64,000 nt of DNA from Crambe crambe (lineage: Eukaryota; Porifera; Demospongiae; Poecilosclerida; Crambeidae). The notes under the pieces were generated by a model that was not told the origin of the DNA, searched no databases, and saw only the letters and a program-made list of their open reading frames with translations. Shown one piece after another: positions 31,240-42,933 of this stretch (position 1 is its first letter; each line of letters begins with the position of its first letter). A program made the translations under genes and the position numbers. The stretch covers positions 4,340,001 to 4,404,000 of the forward strand of contig OZ004588.1 in NCBI GenBank assembly GCA_963924555.1, read 5' to 3'.

Positions 31240-33090
31240 CCTTTTGAAACGAGGTATGGCCTCCATAAGCATCACTCTAACAAGTGCAAACTAATCGTAC
31301 TTAATTTCTTAGTCATCCTCTGGCTCTGTCGTAAGTGCTATCGGACTAAGGACACATCGGTATATTCCACCTTTTAAAACAAGGTATTCCCTCCATAAAT
31401 TGTCTCTAGCATCACTCTAACAAGTGCAGACTAATACTATTTTTTATTGTACAGATTTCTATTTCTTAGGCTCTATCGTAAGTGCTACCGGACTAAAGAC
31501 ACATCGGTATATTCCACCTTTTAAAACAAGGTATTCCCTCCATAAATTGTCTCTAGCATCACTCTAACAAGTGCTAACTAACACTATTTTTTATTGTACA
31601 GATTTCTATTTCTTAGGCTCTATTGTAAGTGCTACTGGACTAAGGACACATCGTTATATTCCACCTTTTAAAACAAGGTATTTCCTCCATAAATTGTCGC
31701 TAGCATCACTCTAACAAGTGCAAACTAATCCTATTTTTTATTGTACAGATTTCTATTTCTTAGTCATCCTCTGGCTCTATTGTAAATGCTACTGGACTAA
31801 GGACACATCCCTTTTAAAACAAGGTATTTCCTCCATAAATTGAAATCCTATTTTTTATTGTACAGATTTCTATTTCTTAGTCATCCTCTGGCTCTATCGT
31901 AAGTGCTGCCGGACTAAGGACACATCGTTATATTCCACCTTTAAAAACAAGGTATTTCCTCCATAAGTTGTCTCCAGCATCACTCTAACAAGTGCAAACT
32001 AGTCCTATTTTCATTGTACATATTTCTATTTCTTAGTCTTCCTCTGGCTCTATTCTAAGTGCTACTGGACTAAGAACACATCGATATATCCCACCTTTTA
32101 AAACTAGGTACTCCCTCCATAAATTGTCCATAACAAGTGCAAACTAATCCTATTTCTTATTGTACAGATTTGTATTTCTTATTCATCCTCTGGCTCTGCT
32201 ATCGGACTAAGGACACATCGGTATATTCCACCTTTTAAAACAAGGTATTTCCTCCATAAATTGTCTCCAGCATCACTCTAACAAGTGCAAACTAATCCTA
32301 TTTTTTATTGTACCAGATTTCTATTTCTTAGTCATCCTCTGGCTCTATCATAAGTGCTACTGGACTAAAGACACATCCCTTTTAAAACAAGGTATTTCCT
32401 CCATAAATTGTCTCTAGCATCACTCTAACAAGTGAAAACTAATCCTATTTTTTATTGTACAGATTTCTATTTCTTAGTCGGACACATCGATATATTCCAC
32501 CTTTTAAAACAAGGTATTTCCTCCATAAATTGTCTCCACCATCACCGTAATGAGTGCAAACTAATCCTATTTTTTATTGTACAGATTTGTATTTCTTAGT
32601 TGTCCTCTGGCTCTATCGTAAGTGCTACCGGACTAAGGACATATCGATATATTCCACCCTTTAAAACGAGATATTTCCTCCATAAATTGTCTCCAGCATC
32701 ACTCTAACAACTGCAAACTAATCCTGTTTTTATGGTACAGATCATCCTCTGGCTCTATCATAAGTGCTACCGGACTAAGGACACATCGTTATATTCCACC
32801 TTTTAAAACAAGGTATTTCCTCCATAAATTGTCTCCAGCATCACTCTAACAAGTGCAAACTATTCCTATTTTTTATTGTACAGATTTCTATTTCTTAGTC
32901 ATCCTCTGGCTCTATCGTAAGTGCTACCGGACTAAGGACACGTCGATATATTCCACCTTTTAAAATTTCTTAGTCATCCTCTGGCTCTGTCGTAAGTGCT
33001 ACTGGACTAAGGACACATCCGTATATTCCAAGCACATACTAATCCTATTTTTTATTGTACATACTCTTAGTCGTCCTCTGGCTCTATCAG
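31240..33090. repeat. ~140-155-bp minisatellite array, array 2 (inverted relative to array 1)
   Basis: Seen: same units as array 1 on the opposite strand, 12 or so copies, with independent unit losses and indels. The two arrays are diverged copies rather than perfect mirrors. Confidence 0.9.
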
Positions 33091-33333
33091 TAAACCGTCA
33101 CTGATGCAAATGACCTTACCAGTGATTATTCAGATCAGTAAAAGTTTTGGATTAGTATCTCATAATGGCTATGGATGTCGTTAAAGGGTAGGTTGGATTA
33201 ATGGGGAAGCGGATTTGAAGTAGGGTCCACTATACAACTAGCCAGCTAATTAAAACATGTACATGTAACCATAGTAGGTAGACGTGTTAATGCACTGCAG
33301 CAGCTGCATGGTATGTTTAATTGTATTTTCTAG

Positions 33334-34725
33334 CAAACTGCCAATGATGACAAGAGTAATAGTGATGAAGCTTTATTTAGCAGTTGGAAGCGTAAGCTTG
33401 AGAGTGAAGATGGTGATGATCCAAAAGAAAATGGTGATATCATTGAGATCATAAAAAATGATGGACAGGTGACTGTAGATAAAGAAATCTTCAGGTGCAT
33501 AATAATGATGATAGTGCTCTAACAAGAAGAGGCCAAAACGGGATTTAGATGAGGCTCCACTCCCTGATCCTTTTCCTTTACCGTTGCACTATCATCGTGA
33601 TATAGATGAACCACTTGCTTCCAGGAAAATATCTGAAAAGTAAATTCAATATTTCATCACTCAAGTAGCTTATGCCATGTTACGCATAAAGAAATTTCCT
33701 ACCAACGAAGACTACATATGTGTGGCAACATAAAGTTGCTTTTTTTTTTAACCATCAATTGGAAAACCTCATGTAATTCATATTATACCAACTAGCTAAA
33801 TTCTCGACTTAACCTTTTTATTTTACAGGAGGCAATGAAACATGTTTGATAAACAGGTTTGAAGAATTTCGACATGAAAAAAATCCCTAGAATTTCTCCT
33901 GCAGAAAAAAAGGGTATGTACAAGCTCTTAGGCATTCTGTTTTAGTACTCTTTTATGTTTGATTTTATATGAGTAATGAGCCCTTTATAAAAAACACTGG
34001 TCGAAATCAACCCCTTTTCATTAGATAACTCTTCTAAAAAGCTGATACAGAAGTCACCTGGTATCATGAAATCTATCAGCCAACCACTTCCGCTACCTGG
34101 AGAGGAATATCACGGCACGCAAAAGCTCTTCAGGTGAGATTATACCTATGTATTAATATTATAAGTAATACTGTCATTTTTCATAGGTACAGTTCAAGAA
34201 ATCTAACAGAAATCCTCATGGTGAGAAGGACCTCATGATACGTTCTTTTGCCATGAGGAGAGCTGAGATTTTAGAGAATTCAATGGACCTCAATGAAATT
34301 TTCACCAAGTTTCCATTTCTCCAAGAAGCTGATGAGGTATAATTATGATTACTTATTGAGCTGGAGAAATGATGTAGTTTTTTTTTGGTTTTTGTTCTTT
34401 TGCTTGTTTGTTTTGTTTTAAGTTAATGTTAGAAATCCAGAGGATAATGGGGGAAAATTCTATGTGGGCAACTGCTAGGGAGCGCTGGAAGTCTGTAATT
34501 CCACCCGTCCTTGCTCATGGGGAAGTGGAAGTACTGCATAATTCTTGCCTATCTCTAGAAGCAAAGGATAATACTGAAGGTATGCCATGCTGTGCAATTG
34601 AAACTGTTATTTTAAATCTTATTTCATCTTTAGGAAATTTGATTCTTTCATTGTTGATTTTGGCACTTCTAGTGCCTGATGCAAGATGCAGGCCAGATCC
34701 TAATAAAATAATCATCTTTGTCAAG
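33334..34725 (+). pseudogene. SAMD3-like multi-exon gene fragment, copy 2 (best preserved frames)
   Basis: Seen exons in phase: 33,334-33,468 (45 codons, begins QTANDDKSNSDEALF), 34,187-34,336 (50 codons, includes RRAEILENSMDLNEIF) and 34,423-34,725 (101 codons, includes IMGENSMWATARERW). All three have AG and GT boundaries. Between them, 33,528-33,640 (KKRPKRDLDEAPLPDPFPL) and 34,027-34,131 (SPGIMKSISQPLPLPGEEYH) are open, but the segment at 33,832-33,915 has stops, so the gene is broken. The last exons are the type seen downstream of the SAM domain in SAMD3-like predicted proteins; function unknown. No promoter or start was identified. Confidence 0.5.
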
Positions 34726-34984
34726 GTAACATATGCCAAGCATTACCCAGTATCCCTGAAACAACTTTGTATTGGGCTTTATGTATGACACTTGGTGGCC
34801 ATAACCTTCAGTCTGATATGTTGGACTTAGTCGATGTATAACCTTCAGTTTGAAATGTTCGGTGTGTGACCTTCAGTTAGAAATGTTGAGACTTAGTCGC
34901 CGCCAATAATACCCATCTTGAGGTAGCCGGTGTACTACCCTCAGTCTGAGATGTTGGCATATGTTGAAGGTGTCAGTCTGATAC

Positions 34985-35080
34985 ACAGTGGACCCTCACT
35001 AATAGCCAGGGACCACCAGATTAGTTAAAGTTTCAGATAACTGAATGGGTGCTTTCCGTCTATCTAATGCGCCTTGAAAT
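34985..35080. repeat. Pogo/mariner-like terminal sequence (CAGTGGACCCTCACTAATAG)
   Basis: Seen: CAGTGGACCCTCACTAATAG followed by CCAGGGACCACCAGATTAG. The form resembles pogo/Tigger-type termini (CAGT-G-ACCCTC...). Mirror copies are at 42,580-42,674, 24,180-24,255 and 53,370-53,440. A related TAGTGGACCCTACTTCAAAT sequence borders the minisatellite unit at 28,495 and 33,230. Because the surroundings are palindromic, true element ends cannot be fixed. Confidence 0.35.
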
Positions 35081-36837
35081 GTCCATGAATAATTTTGGTG
35101 TTTTTATGGGGGAGGATTCAGATTACAATTAGCTAGAGTCCACTGGGCTGGGTCATTGTTGTTGCAAAGTTTGTCAAGGGGAAGGGCTGATTTAGTTGTT
35201 TTTTTAGATGGTATCATGATAATAATAAGGAGAACTGTGTTTTTTTTTTTAAGTGAATATTTGTACATAGAAATGTTCAAATTTGACATTGATTGTTGAA
35301 GATGGAGAGAATCTCGCCCCCTATATCCTTCTTGTTGGAGATGTGAAATCACGTTCTCAGGTCTTCCTGGTTATAGATAAAAAATGTAGTGACTGAAATT
35401 AACGATATAGACGACGCACCTTTTTGTTTAATGTCAGTTTTTTTTTTGTCTTCGACATTCAGTACCTTATACTCTTATGGAAATTTATACCCTAGATTAT
35501 CCTATTGAAAGAGCCACTATTACTGTGGAACATCTTATGACTGCTATTAGTAATAATTAACTGTTTCATCTTTATTCTTTTGTGTATGTGTTATTTTATT
35601 CTTTTGTTTCATTGTTTGTCATTAAAAATTAAAATAAATTCCCTTCAATGACACCTATAATGACATGGAATCACACTAATAAAAGTGTGTAGTGAACACC
35701 AGAAAACACCAATTAGAGAGTGCCTACCATACTGTATAAAGTGTGTGACACACACTATGTGAGGTGTGCTAGCACACTGATACACACCAAAACTTGAGTA
35801 AGCATTGTGACGGCATGGGAGGTGTGCATTACAAGCTAAAATTTTTTATAGTGATATAAATATTTAAAGATGTTATCATGTAATGAGATGGTGAAGGAGG
35901 ATCGAAGGACATGTCTAGGATGAGAGAGAACCATCATGTGATGTAAATATTGATCCGGCTCTTCTTTTTTTCTTTTTTTTTTTGTTGTTTTTTTTGTTGT
36001 TTTTTTTTTTTGAAATTAGGTGGGATGGCTTTCCATTATACTTCACAGTCGAATGGTCTGAGGTCCAAAACAGTACATTTATTGTAGATCCCAGAAGTTG
36101 CCCGTGCACTTATACATATATATATATAATAATGACCTGAGAGTCGCTGTGCTCGCTAGCCGAATTATAGTGATATTTTGACCTTGGAAATAGATATGAT
36201 AGTTGATGAAGCGCTGTCCACATCAAGTGCACAACTGGGCTATGATCTGAGGCCGGACCAAAAACAACAACAAGAACAAAAAAACAAACAAAACAAAAAA
36301 AACTAATGGTAAAGGATGTATTTATCAATCTTCCTACTGGCAATGACAAGTATCTTGTTATAGTTTGCTAATCTCGCAGGCCAGAATAAATTCTTCCTTT
36401 TTCTTGGGGGCTGGGGAAAGGAGTCTGCATGCATTGGACTATGGGTAATACTGTACCTCCGGTGGATATGAAGCGCCCACGTACTTTTTGCTCTGTAACA
36501 CTTAAGGACATTGTTCTAACTGCAACTGTGTCAGCGCGGTTCAGTCCATTTAGTAAGTGAATGTTACTTAGTTTATAGCTTAATACTACACAAAAATATT
36601 CGAGGATGATGGTTACATGGAATGAATAATGTAGCAAGCTAGCTATTTGTATAAAGCTATAGTTATAATTGATACTGAACTGCTACAGAATGATGCAAAA
36701 ATCATAGAAATCTGTCCAGGCAAAAAATTTCTGCCCACTTTTTGTTGAGCTCGTACTTCAGAGCCAGTCTAGAAACCGAGCTCTCATGTAGCTCTGGAAG
36801 GTCACTCGGCCACCAAACTTATACCGCTATATCGGAG

Positions 36838-37020
36838 TTATAAAACACTATTTTCCTTAAGGCTTTAAGCGTAGAAACCCAGCAACCTTGAAGTTCTAGA
36901 CCTACATCCCTATTAAAATGCTGTTCTTCTGAAGTTAAACTAATGTGAAGCGCTTCTTTTAGAAGCAGCTCCTTCCTAGTCCTATCTTGATCTACAACTG
37001 AAGCTTCCTTCCATAATATA
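36838..37020 (-). pseudogene. Penelope-like element, GIY-YIG endonuclease C-terminal part
   Basis: Minus-strand frame includes ILWKEASVVDQDRTRKELLL and LQGCWVSTLKALRK, matching the end of the EN domain in the plus-strand copy at 37,354-37,821. One extra A after the final AGG-AAA shifts the frame past the normal stop. Truncated at 37,020, where an unrelated 70-bp patch begins. Confidence 0.75.
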
Positions 37021-37090
37021 GGAGAAGAAAATGGTGATATCATTGAGATTATAAAAAATGATGGACAGGTGACTGTATACTGTAGATAAA
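37021..37090 (-). other. 70-bp patch copied from the SAMD3-like exon
   Basis: Seen on the plus strand: GAAAATGGTGATATCATTGA through GATGGACAGGTGACTGTA, nearly identical to 33,428-33,483, including the exon-intron junction. It sits between two Penelope fragments, as expected for filler DNA or template switching. Confidence 0.7.
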
Positions 37091-37300
37091 AATTTACCAC
37101 CATTGCCTACCTCTAATAAACAATCTAAGAAGGGAAGTTTACCATCTTTCTCTAACTCTACCGTAAATTTAATTGAAGGTCTAACTTTATTCAAATGTTC
37201 AAGGAACTTCATTTCAGAACCTTTCTTCATAATACGAAATGTATCGTCCACATATCTCTCCGCTTTGTTTCCCACGGTCCTGATGATGAAGGATGGGGAT
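37091..37300 (-). pseudogene. Penelope-like element, reverse-transcriptase fragment
   Basis: Minus-strand frame with ERYVDDTFRIMKKGSEMKFL and RPSIKFTVELEKDGKLPFLD. Y-V-D-D is RT motif C (catalytic Asp pair) and the E-x-x-G-x-L-P-F-L-D motif is characteristic of Penelope-like RTs. About 65 codons only; both ends truncated. Confidence 0.85.
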
Positions 37301-37353
37301 GTTGCGTAATAGTAATAGTAGTAATAGGGAAGAAAGAAAAAAACAAATAATAA

Positions 37354-37821
37354 TTCCATGTTAAAGGCCTTAGTGAAGACATTAGGAGAGTTTGCAGAAA
37401 ATTTGATATTAAGGTTGTTTTTAGATCAGGGGTTAATTTGAGATCCAAACTTTCTAAGGTTAAGGATAAGTTGCCATCTAACCAAAATTCTAATGTTGTT
37501 TACAGGGTACCTTGTAGTTGTGGAAAATTTTACATTGGTGGAACGATGAGAAGGCTGGAAACTAGTTTGAAGGAGCATAAGGAAGCTTGCCTACGAGGAG
37601 AACAAGAAAAGTCTGCAGTTGCTGATCATGCCTGGAGTAGTCATCATCCTATATTATGGAAGGAAGCTTCAGTTGTAGATCAAGCTAGGACTAGGAAGGA
37701 GCTGCTTCTAAAAGAAGCGCTTCACATTAGTTTAACTTCAGAAGAACAGCGTTTTAATAGGGATGTAGGTCTAGAACTTCAAGGTTGCTGGGTTTCTACG
37801 CTTAAAGCCTTAAGGAAATAG
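37354..37821 (+). pseudogene. Penelope-like element, RT linker and GIY-YIG endonuclease
   Basis: Seen: 155 open codons to a TAG. They begin FHVKGLSEDIRRVCRKFDIK; then come NVVYRVPCSCGKFYIGGTMR (the GIY-YIG core, here V-Y...Y-I-G, with the CxC of Penelope EN), RRLETSLKEHK, then EQEKSAVADHAWSSHHPILW. Known: Penelope-like retroelements join RT to a C-terminal GIY-YIG nuclease. The 5' end is lost; the fragment lies back to back with the minus-strand RT piece. Confidence 0.88.
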
Positions 37822-37959
37822 TGTTTTATAACTCCGGGTAATGGTACGCTATAACATCTTATTAACTTTAATAATTATTTATGCTTATTCTCATTTAATC
37901 ATAATTATATATATATATATTTATTTTAAAAAATTAATAAATAAAATAAAAAAAAAAAT

Positions 37960-38210
37960 ATTATCATTATTATTATTATTATATGATTTACAACACACGA
38001 TGATATTTTAAGAAACGAGATAAGTTACAACAAAAAAGAAGTTGGGGCAATTAGACCAGGATCAAGACTGGCCTAGCAATCAGGAGAGAATTAGAAAAAA
38101 ATTGCCACAATAAAGGAACAATAAAACAACAGAAAAAAGATAGGTCTATAATCTAGTCAGATTGTTGAAATATATAGTGTCTTTGGGAGTTTGAGACGTG
38201 AAGAATATAT
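37960..38210 (-). pseudogene. LINE 3'-end fragment
   Basis: Seen: ATT repeats (37,964-37,980), ATGATTTACAACACACGATG, GTTACAACA and AAGACTGGCCTAGCAATCAGG, homologous to the copies near 5.8, 9.3 and 16.4 kb. No RT. Confidence 0.5.
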
Positions 38211-38219
38211 AGAGCAGCA

Positions 38220-40440
38220 AAATATGAGATTTTATCACTCTATTGCATGTGAAGAACATAGAGTAACAAATGTACTAGGAGATTTTACTTAACTTCAACT
38301 TTACTAAATTATGGTGAGTGACTATAGGAGATCTATACTCCGCTATATGCTCTGGCTATGTAATATCCAATATAGCCATGCATGCAGTGCAGAGCAACAA
38401 AATATCCTATAAGAGACGTATCACATCTAATGTCTACTATAGCTAACTGCGACAATATCCTGGCGGCGACGAAGTATCCTAGGAGATTTGGTCGCTCTCG
38501 ACAGAATTTCCTGCACCATAACCTATGCAATGCGCTACAGTGGCAACGCTGCAAACATCCGTTTGAAAGCGATATTTATACTTCTAACCTGGTTGCGAGT
38601 GTTGCCTAACAGTGCGTGAATAGTACGTCTGGCCACGCGAGACTACTTTTATGACAAAACCGTATATGCCTACCCGGTCACATATAGTAAGCGCGCGTCA
38701 ATAGAATTGACCTCGAGTCATCCGTTTACTATTCCTGGCAACATACATCTAACATATTCTTTAAACTCTGCTTAATTCATCGCGAATCTCAATTTGCATC
38801 ACAAGTGTGCTCGCTCGTTTCACTCGCTCGCCTAATAAGCCAAGCACATACAATCACTTAGATAAGCCAAGTGCTTCTATAACAAAAGGCTGTAGAAACA
38901 ATTTCATGCACATTATCCACGCGTAAGGCGGCCACTTTTGCACGACACGTACCGTACATACGCCTCAGCTCGCTCGTTGCAATAATTTCAAGTGCGCTCT
39001 TTCTCGTTCGCAAATCTCTCGCGATAATCAAAAATTTTAAGCTGGATATTATAAGAACTTGTTTAAATTCCATTTTCCATACTTAATTTTCAAGCTTACA
39101 CTCCCGCTATTGTACGCACTAGTCAATGGATTTTTATTTCATTCTCGATCAATTATTTCCACATGCACGCTCATACGTACATGAATCGCTCGCTATATTA
39201 TTTTAAAAGCCTGTATACGTGCCAGCATTACAAACTGTACAGATACTTACTTCATCAGCACTATATAGCCCTTCCAGATCAGAATTAAAAAAAGGTGATG
39301 AACTATTCTAAATTATGAATTACTCTCAACTTACCGAACCTCGGTTTTCAGACCGTAAAATTTATAAAGTTTATTATCATACGATGCTGTATTGCAAAGT
39401 CAAAATCGTGATTTTTAGCTATTGAATTTTCCGTTCACCACGCTGAATAACTAACTTTAGCTCATTAATTGAAACCTAGTAGTCTATATTAGTCAAAGTT
39501 CAAAACTTGATCAGAATTTTGTTCAAGGATCGTAGTTTAGGAAAAAATTTTTTGGCTGAATAATGAGAGGACTCACTGAAACTGCTCCCACATAGAAAAC
39601 TGTTCTGCCGCTTTAATAGCGGGAGTTTACACTTGGAAATTAACTATAGAAAATGGAAGTTAAACAAATTCTTATATACAGCTTGAAATTTTTAATTATC
39701 GCGAGAGCGCATATGAAAATCATTGCAGCAAGCGAGCTGAGGCGTATGTACGGTACGTGTTGTGCTATAGTTGCGCCTTGCGCGTGGATGATGTGCATGA
39801 AATTGTTTCTACAGCCTTTTGTCATAGAGGCGCTTGGCTTATCTGAGTGATTGTATTCGCTTGGCTTATTAGGCGAGGGAATGAAGCGAGCGAGCCACAC
39901 ACTTGTGATGCTAATTGAGATTCGCGATAACTTAAGCAGAGTTTAAAGAATATGTTAGATGTATGTTGCCAAGAATAGTAAATGGATGACTTCGAGGTCA
40001 ATTCTATTGACATGCACATATGTTACTGGGTTGGCATAACGTGGCATTTGTTGTGACTCCAAGGTTCGGCAACGCTCGCAACAAGGTTAGAAGTATAAAT
40101 ATCGCTTTGTTTGCATGAAGCGCATCGTGTAGGAAATTCTGTCGAGAGCGACCTATTCTCCTAGGATACTTTGTCGCCGCCAGGATATATTGTCGCAGCT
40201 ACGTAGCTACTTGATACATCTCTTATAGGATATTTTATTGCTCAGCACTGCATGCATGACTATACATAACAAGAGCATATAGCGGAATATAGATCTCCTA
40301 TAGTCACTCACCATAAATTTAGTAAAATATCCTAATACTATGTTCTTCACATGCAATAGAGGGGAAATACGTCTATAGTGAGACGAAAGACGCAAGGTTT
40401 TTAGAACCTCTGTCAGAATGTTGGCATATATCCTATATTT
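38220..40440. repeat. Local palindrome in the spacer (axis near 39,360)
   Basis: Seen: 38,220-39,115 pairs with 39,610-40,440. Shared blocks include GTCAATAGAATTGACCTCGA versus the complement near 39,990, ACGTACCGTACATACGCCTC versus the complement near 39,755, and ATCCTGGCGGCGACGAAGTA versus the complement near 40,155. A third, direct copy is at 55,010-56,470. The centre holds a partial V element (about 39,350-39,612). No gene. Confidence 0.7.
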
Positions 40441-40504
40441 AAAAATAGTACTAGGGCAAAGTGCAAGTGTTCTTATGACTTTTTAAATCTTAGAGTGAGC
40501 AAGA

Positions 40505-40700
40505 AGCAACCTGTAGTTTAGAGCTGATAGGCTTGTGTTTCGGTGTTTAGTCATGTAAGTGGCAGGCAACTGCATGCATATAAAAAGCTACCACAAAACA
40601 ATTAGATAAGCTAGCGCCCACAATCAAGCCTCAGACTATATTCACCAGAAGGCAAGCACAGGGCGCTACTATTGCACAACACGTACGTACGTACGTATTG
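40505..40700. repeat. T family copy beside the right arm
   Basis: Seen: TTTAGAGCTGATAGGCTTGT, GCAACTGCATGCATATAAAA, then CACGTACGTACGTACGTATT. Counterpart of 17,180-17,345. Confidence 0.5.
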
Positions 40701-42933
40701 CTGAGAATTTAATTGTGTAATTTTAACCGTTAACTTTCTCTTTTTATTACGTTTATATACAGAGTAAAGAACCCGCTTATGAGTCAGTGCTGTCTACTGC
40801 AGGACTATAAGCTGCTCTTCTGCTTCACAGTGGTATAAGTTTGGTGGCCGAGTGACCTTCCAGAGCTACATGAGAGCTCGGTTTCTAGACTGGCTCTGAA
40901 GTACGAGCTCAACAAAAAGTGGGCAGAATTTTTTGCCTGGACAGATTTCTATGATTTTTGCATCATTCTGTAGCAGTTCAGTATCAATTATAACTATAGC
41001 TTTATACAAATAGCTAGCTTGCTACATTATTCATTCCATGTAACCATCATCCTCGAATATTTTTGTGTAGTATTAAGCTATAAACTAAGTAACATTCACT
41101 TACTAAATGGACTGAACCGTGCTGACACAGTTGCAGTTAGAACAATGTCCTTAAGTGTTACAGAGCAAAAAGTACGTGGGCGCTTCATATCCACCGGAGG
41201 TACAGTATTACCCATAGTCCAATGCATGCAGACTCCTTTCCCCAGCCCCCAAGAAAAAGGAAGAATTTATTCTGGCCTGCGAGATTAGCAAACTATAACA
41301 AGATACTTGTCATTGCCAGTAGGAAGATTGATAAATACATCCTTTACCATTAGTTTTTTTTGTTTTGTTTGTTTTTTTGTTCTTGTTGTTGTTTTTGGTC
41401 CGGCCTCAGATCATAGCCCAGTTGTGCACTTGATGTGGACAGCGCTTCATCAACTATCATATCTATTTCCAAGGTCAAAATATCACTATAATTCGGCTAG
41501 CGAGCACAGCGACTCTCAGGTCATTATTATATATATATATGTATAAGTGCACGGGCAACTTCTGGGATCTACAATAAATGTACTGTTTTGGACCTCAGAC
41601 CATTCGACTGTGAAGTATAATGGAAAGCCATCCCACCTAATTTCAAAAAAAAAAAACAACAACAAAAAAAACAACAAAAAAAAAAAGAAAAAAAGAAGAG
41701 CCGGATCAATATTTACATCACATGATGGTTCTCTCTCATCCTAGACATGTCCTTCGATCCTCCTTCACCATCTCATTACATGATAACATCTTTAAATATT
41801 TATATCACTATAAAAAATTTTAGCTTGTAATGCACACCTCCCATGCCGTCACAATGCTTACTCAAGTTTTGGTGTGTATCAGTGTGCTAGCACACCTCAC
41901 ATAGTGTGTGTCACACACTTTATACAGTATGGTAGGCACTCTCTAATTGGTGTTTTCTGGTGTTCACTACACACTTTTATTAGTGTGATTCCATGTCATT
42001 ATAGGTGTCATTGAAGGGAATTTATTTTAATTTTTAATGACAAACAATGAAACAAAAGAATAAAATAACACATACACAAAAGAATAAAGATGAAACAGTT
42101 AATTATTACTAATAGCAGTCATAAGATGTTCCACAGTAATAGTGGCTCTTTCAATAGGATAATCTAGGGTATAAATTTCCATAAGAGTATAAGGTACTGA
42201 ATGTCGAAGACAAAAAAAAAACTGACATTAAACAAAAAGGTGCGTCGTCTATATCGTTAATTTCAGTCACTACATTTTTTATCTATAACCAGGAAGACCT
42301 GAGAACGTGATTTCACATCTCCAACAAGAAGGATATAGGGGGCGAGATTCTCTCCATCTTCAACAATCAATGTCAAATTTGAACATTTCTATGTACAAAT
42401 ATTCACTTAAAAAAAAAAACACAGTTCTCCTTATTATTATCATGATACCATCTAAAAAAACAACTAAATCAGCCCTTCCCCTTGACAAACTTTGCAACAA
42501 CAATGACCCAGCCCAGTGGACTCTAGCTAATTGTAATCTGAATCCTCCCCCATAAAAACACCAAAATTATTCATGGACATTTCAAGGCGCATTAGATAGA
42601 CGGAAAGCACCCATTCAGTTATCTGAAACTTTAACTAATCTGGTGGTCCCTGGCTATTAGTGAGGGTCCACTGTGTATCAGACTGACACCTTCAACATAT
42701 GCCAACATCTCAGACTGAGGGTAGTACACCGGCTACCTCAAGATGGGTATTATTGGCGGCGACTAAGTCTCAACATTTCTAACTGAAGGTCACACACCGA
42801 ACATTTCAAACTGAAGGTTATACATCGACTAAGTCCAACATATCAGACTGAAGGTTATGGCCACCAAGTGTCATACATAAAGCCCAATACAAAGTTGTTT
42901 CAGGGATACTGGGTAATGCTTGGCATATGTTAC

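Larger units (their letters stand above)
17118..36825 (+). repeat. Left arm of giant inverted repeat
   Basis: Seen: feature after feature mirrors the right arm at a constant coordinate sum: about 77,659 for 27,010-36,825 and 77,623 for 24,000-26,890. Kilobases are identical except for isolated bases, for example one near 25,123 and one near 24,338. The 36-unit change in the sum is explained by a 36-bp tandem duplication in this arm. This arm also contains the 5.1-kb LTR element that the other arm lacks. The outermost ~1 kb (17,118-18,384) is more diverged and carries indels. Confidence 0.88.
36826..40831. other. Spacer of the giant palindrome
   Basis: Holds Penelope-like fragments (36,838-37,821), a LINE 3' end (37,960-38,210) and a second local palindrome (about 38,220-40,440, axis near 39,360). 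The 40,440-40,831 segment resembles the outer edge of the left arm (17,118-17,470). Confidence 0.7.

Noticed and set aside
28575-33090. CRISPR-like array
   Set aside because: Repeats and spacers are not separable, units are ~150 bp and homologous throughout; eukaryotic minisatellite.
28491-33230. A 4.7-kb pogo-like transposon bounded by TAGTGGACCC...GGGTCCACTA
   Set aside because: The inverted similarity continues well beyond these points, so the apparent TIRs may just be part of the larger palindrome; ends cannot be fixed.
36368-36637. 89-codon frame conserved in mirror at 41,019-41,288
   Set aside because: Conservation is due only to the palindrome; related sequence at 17,563 is frame-broken and nothing resembles a known protein.
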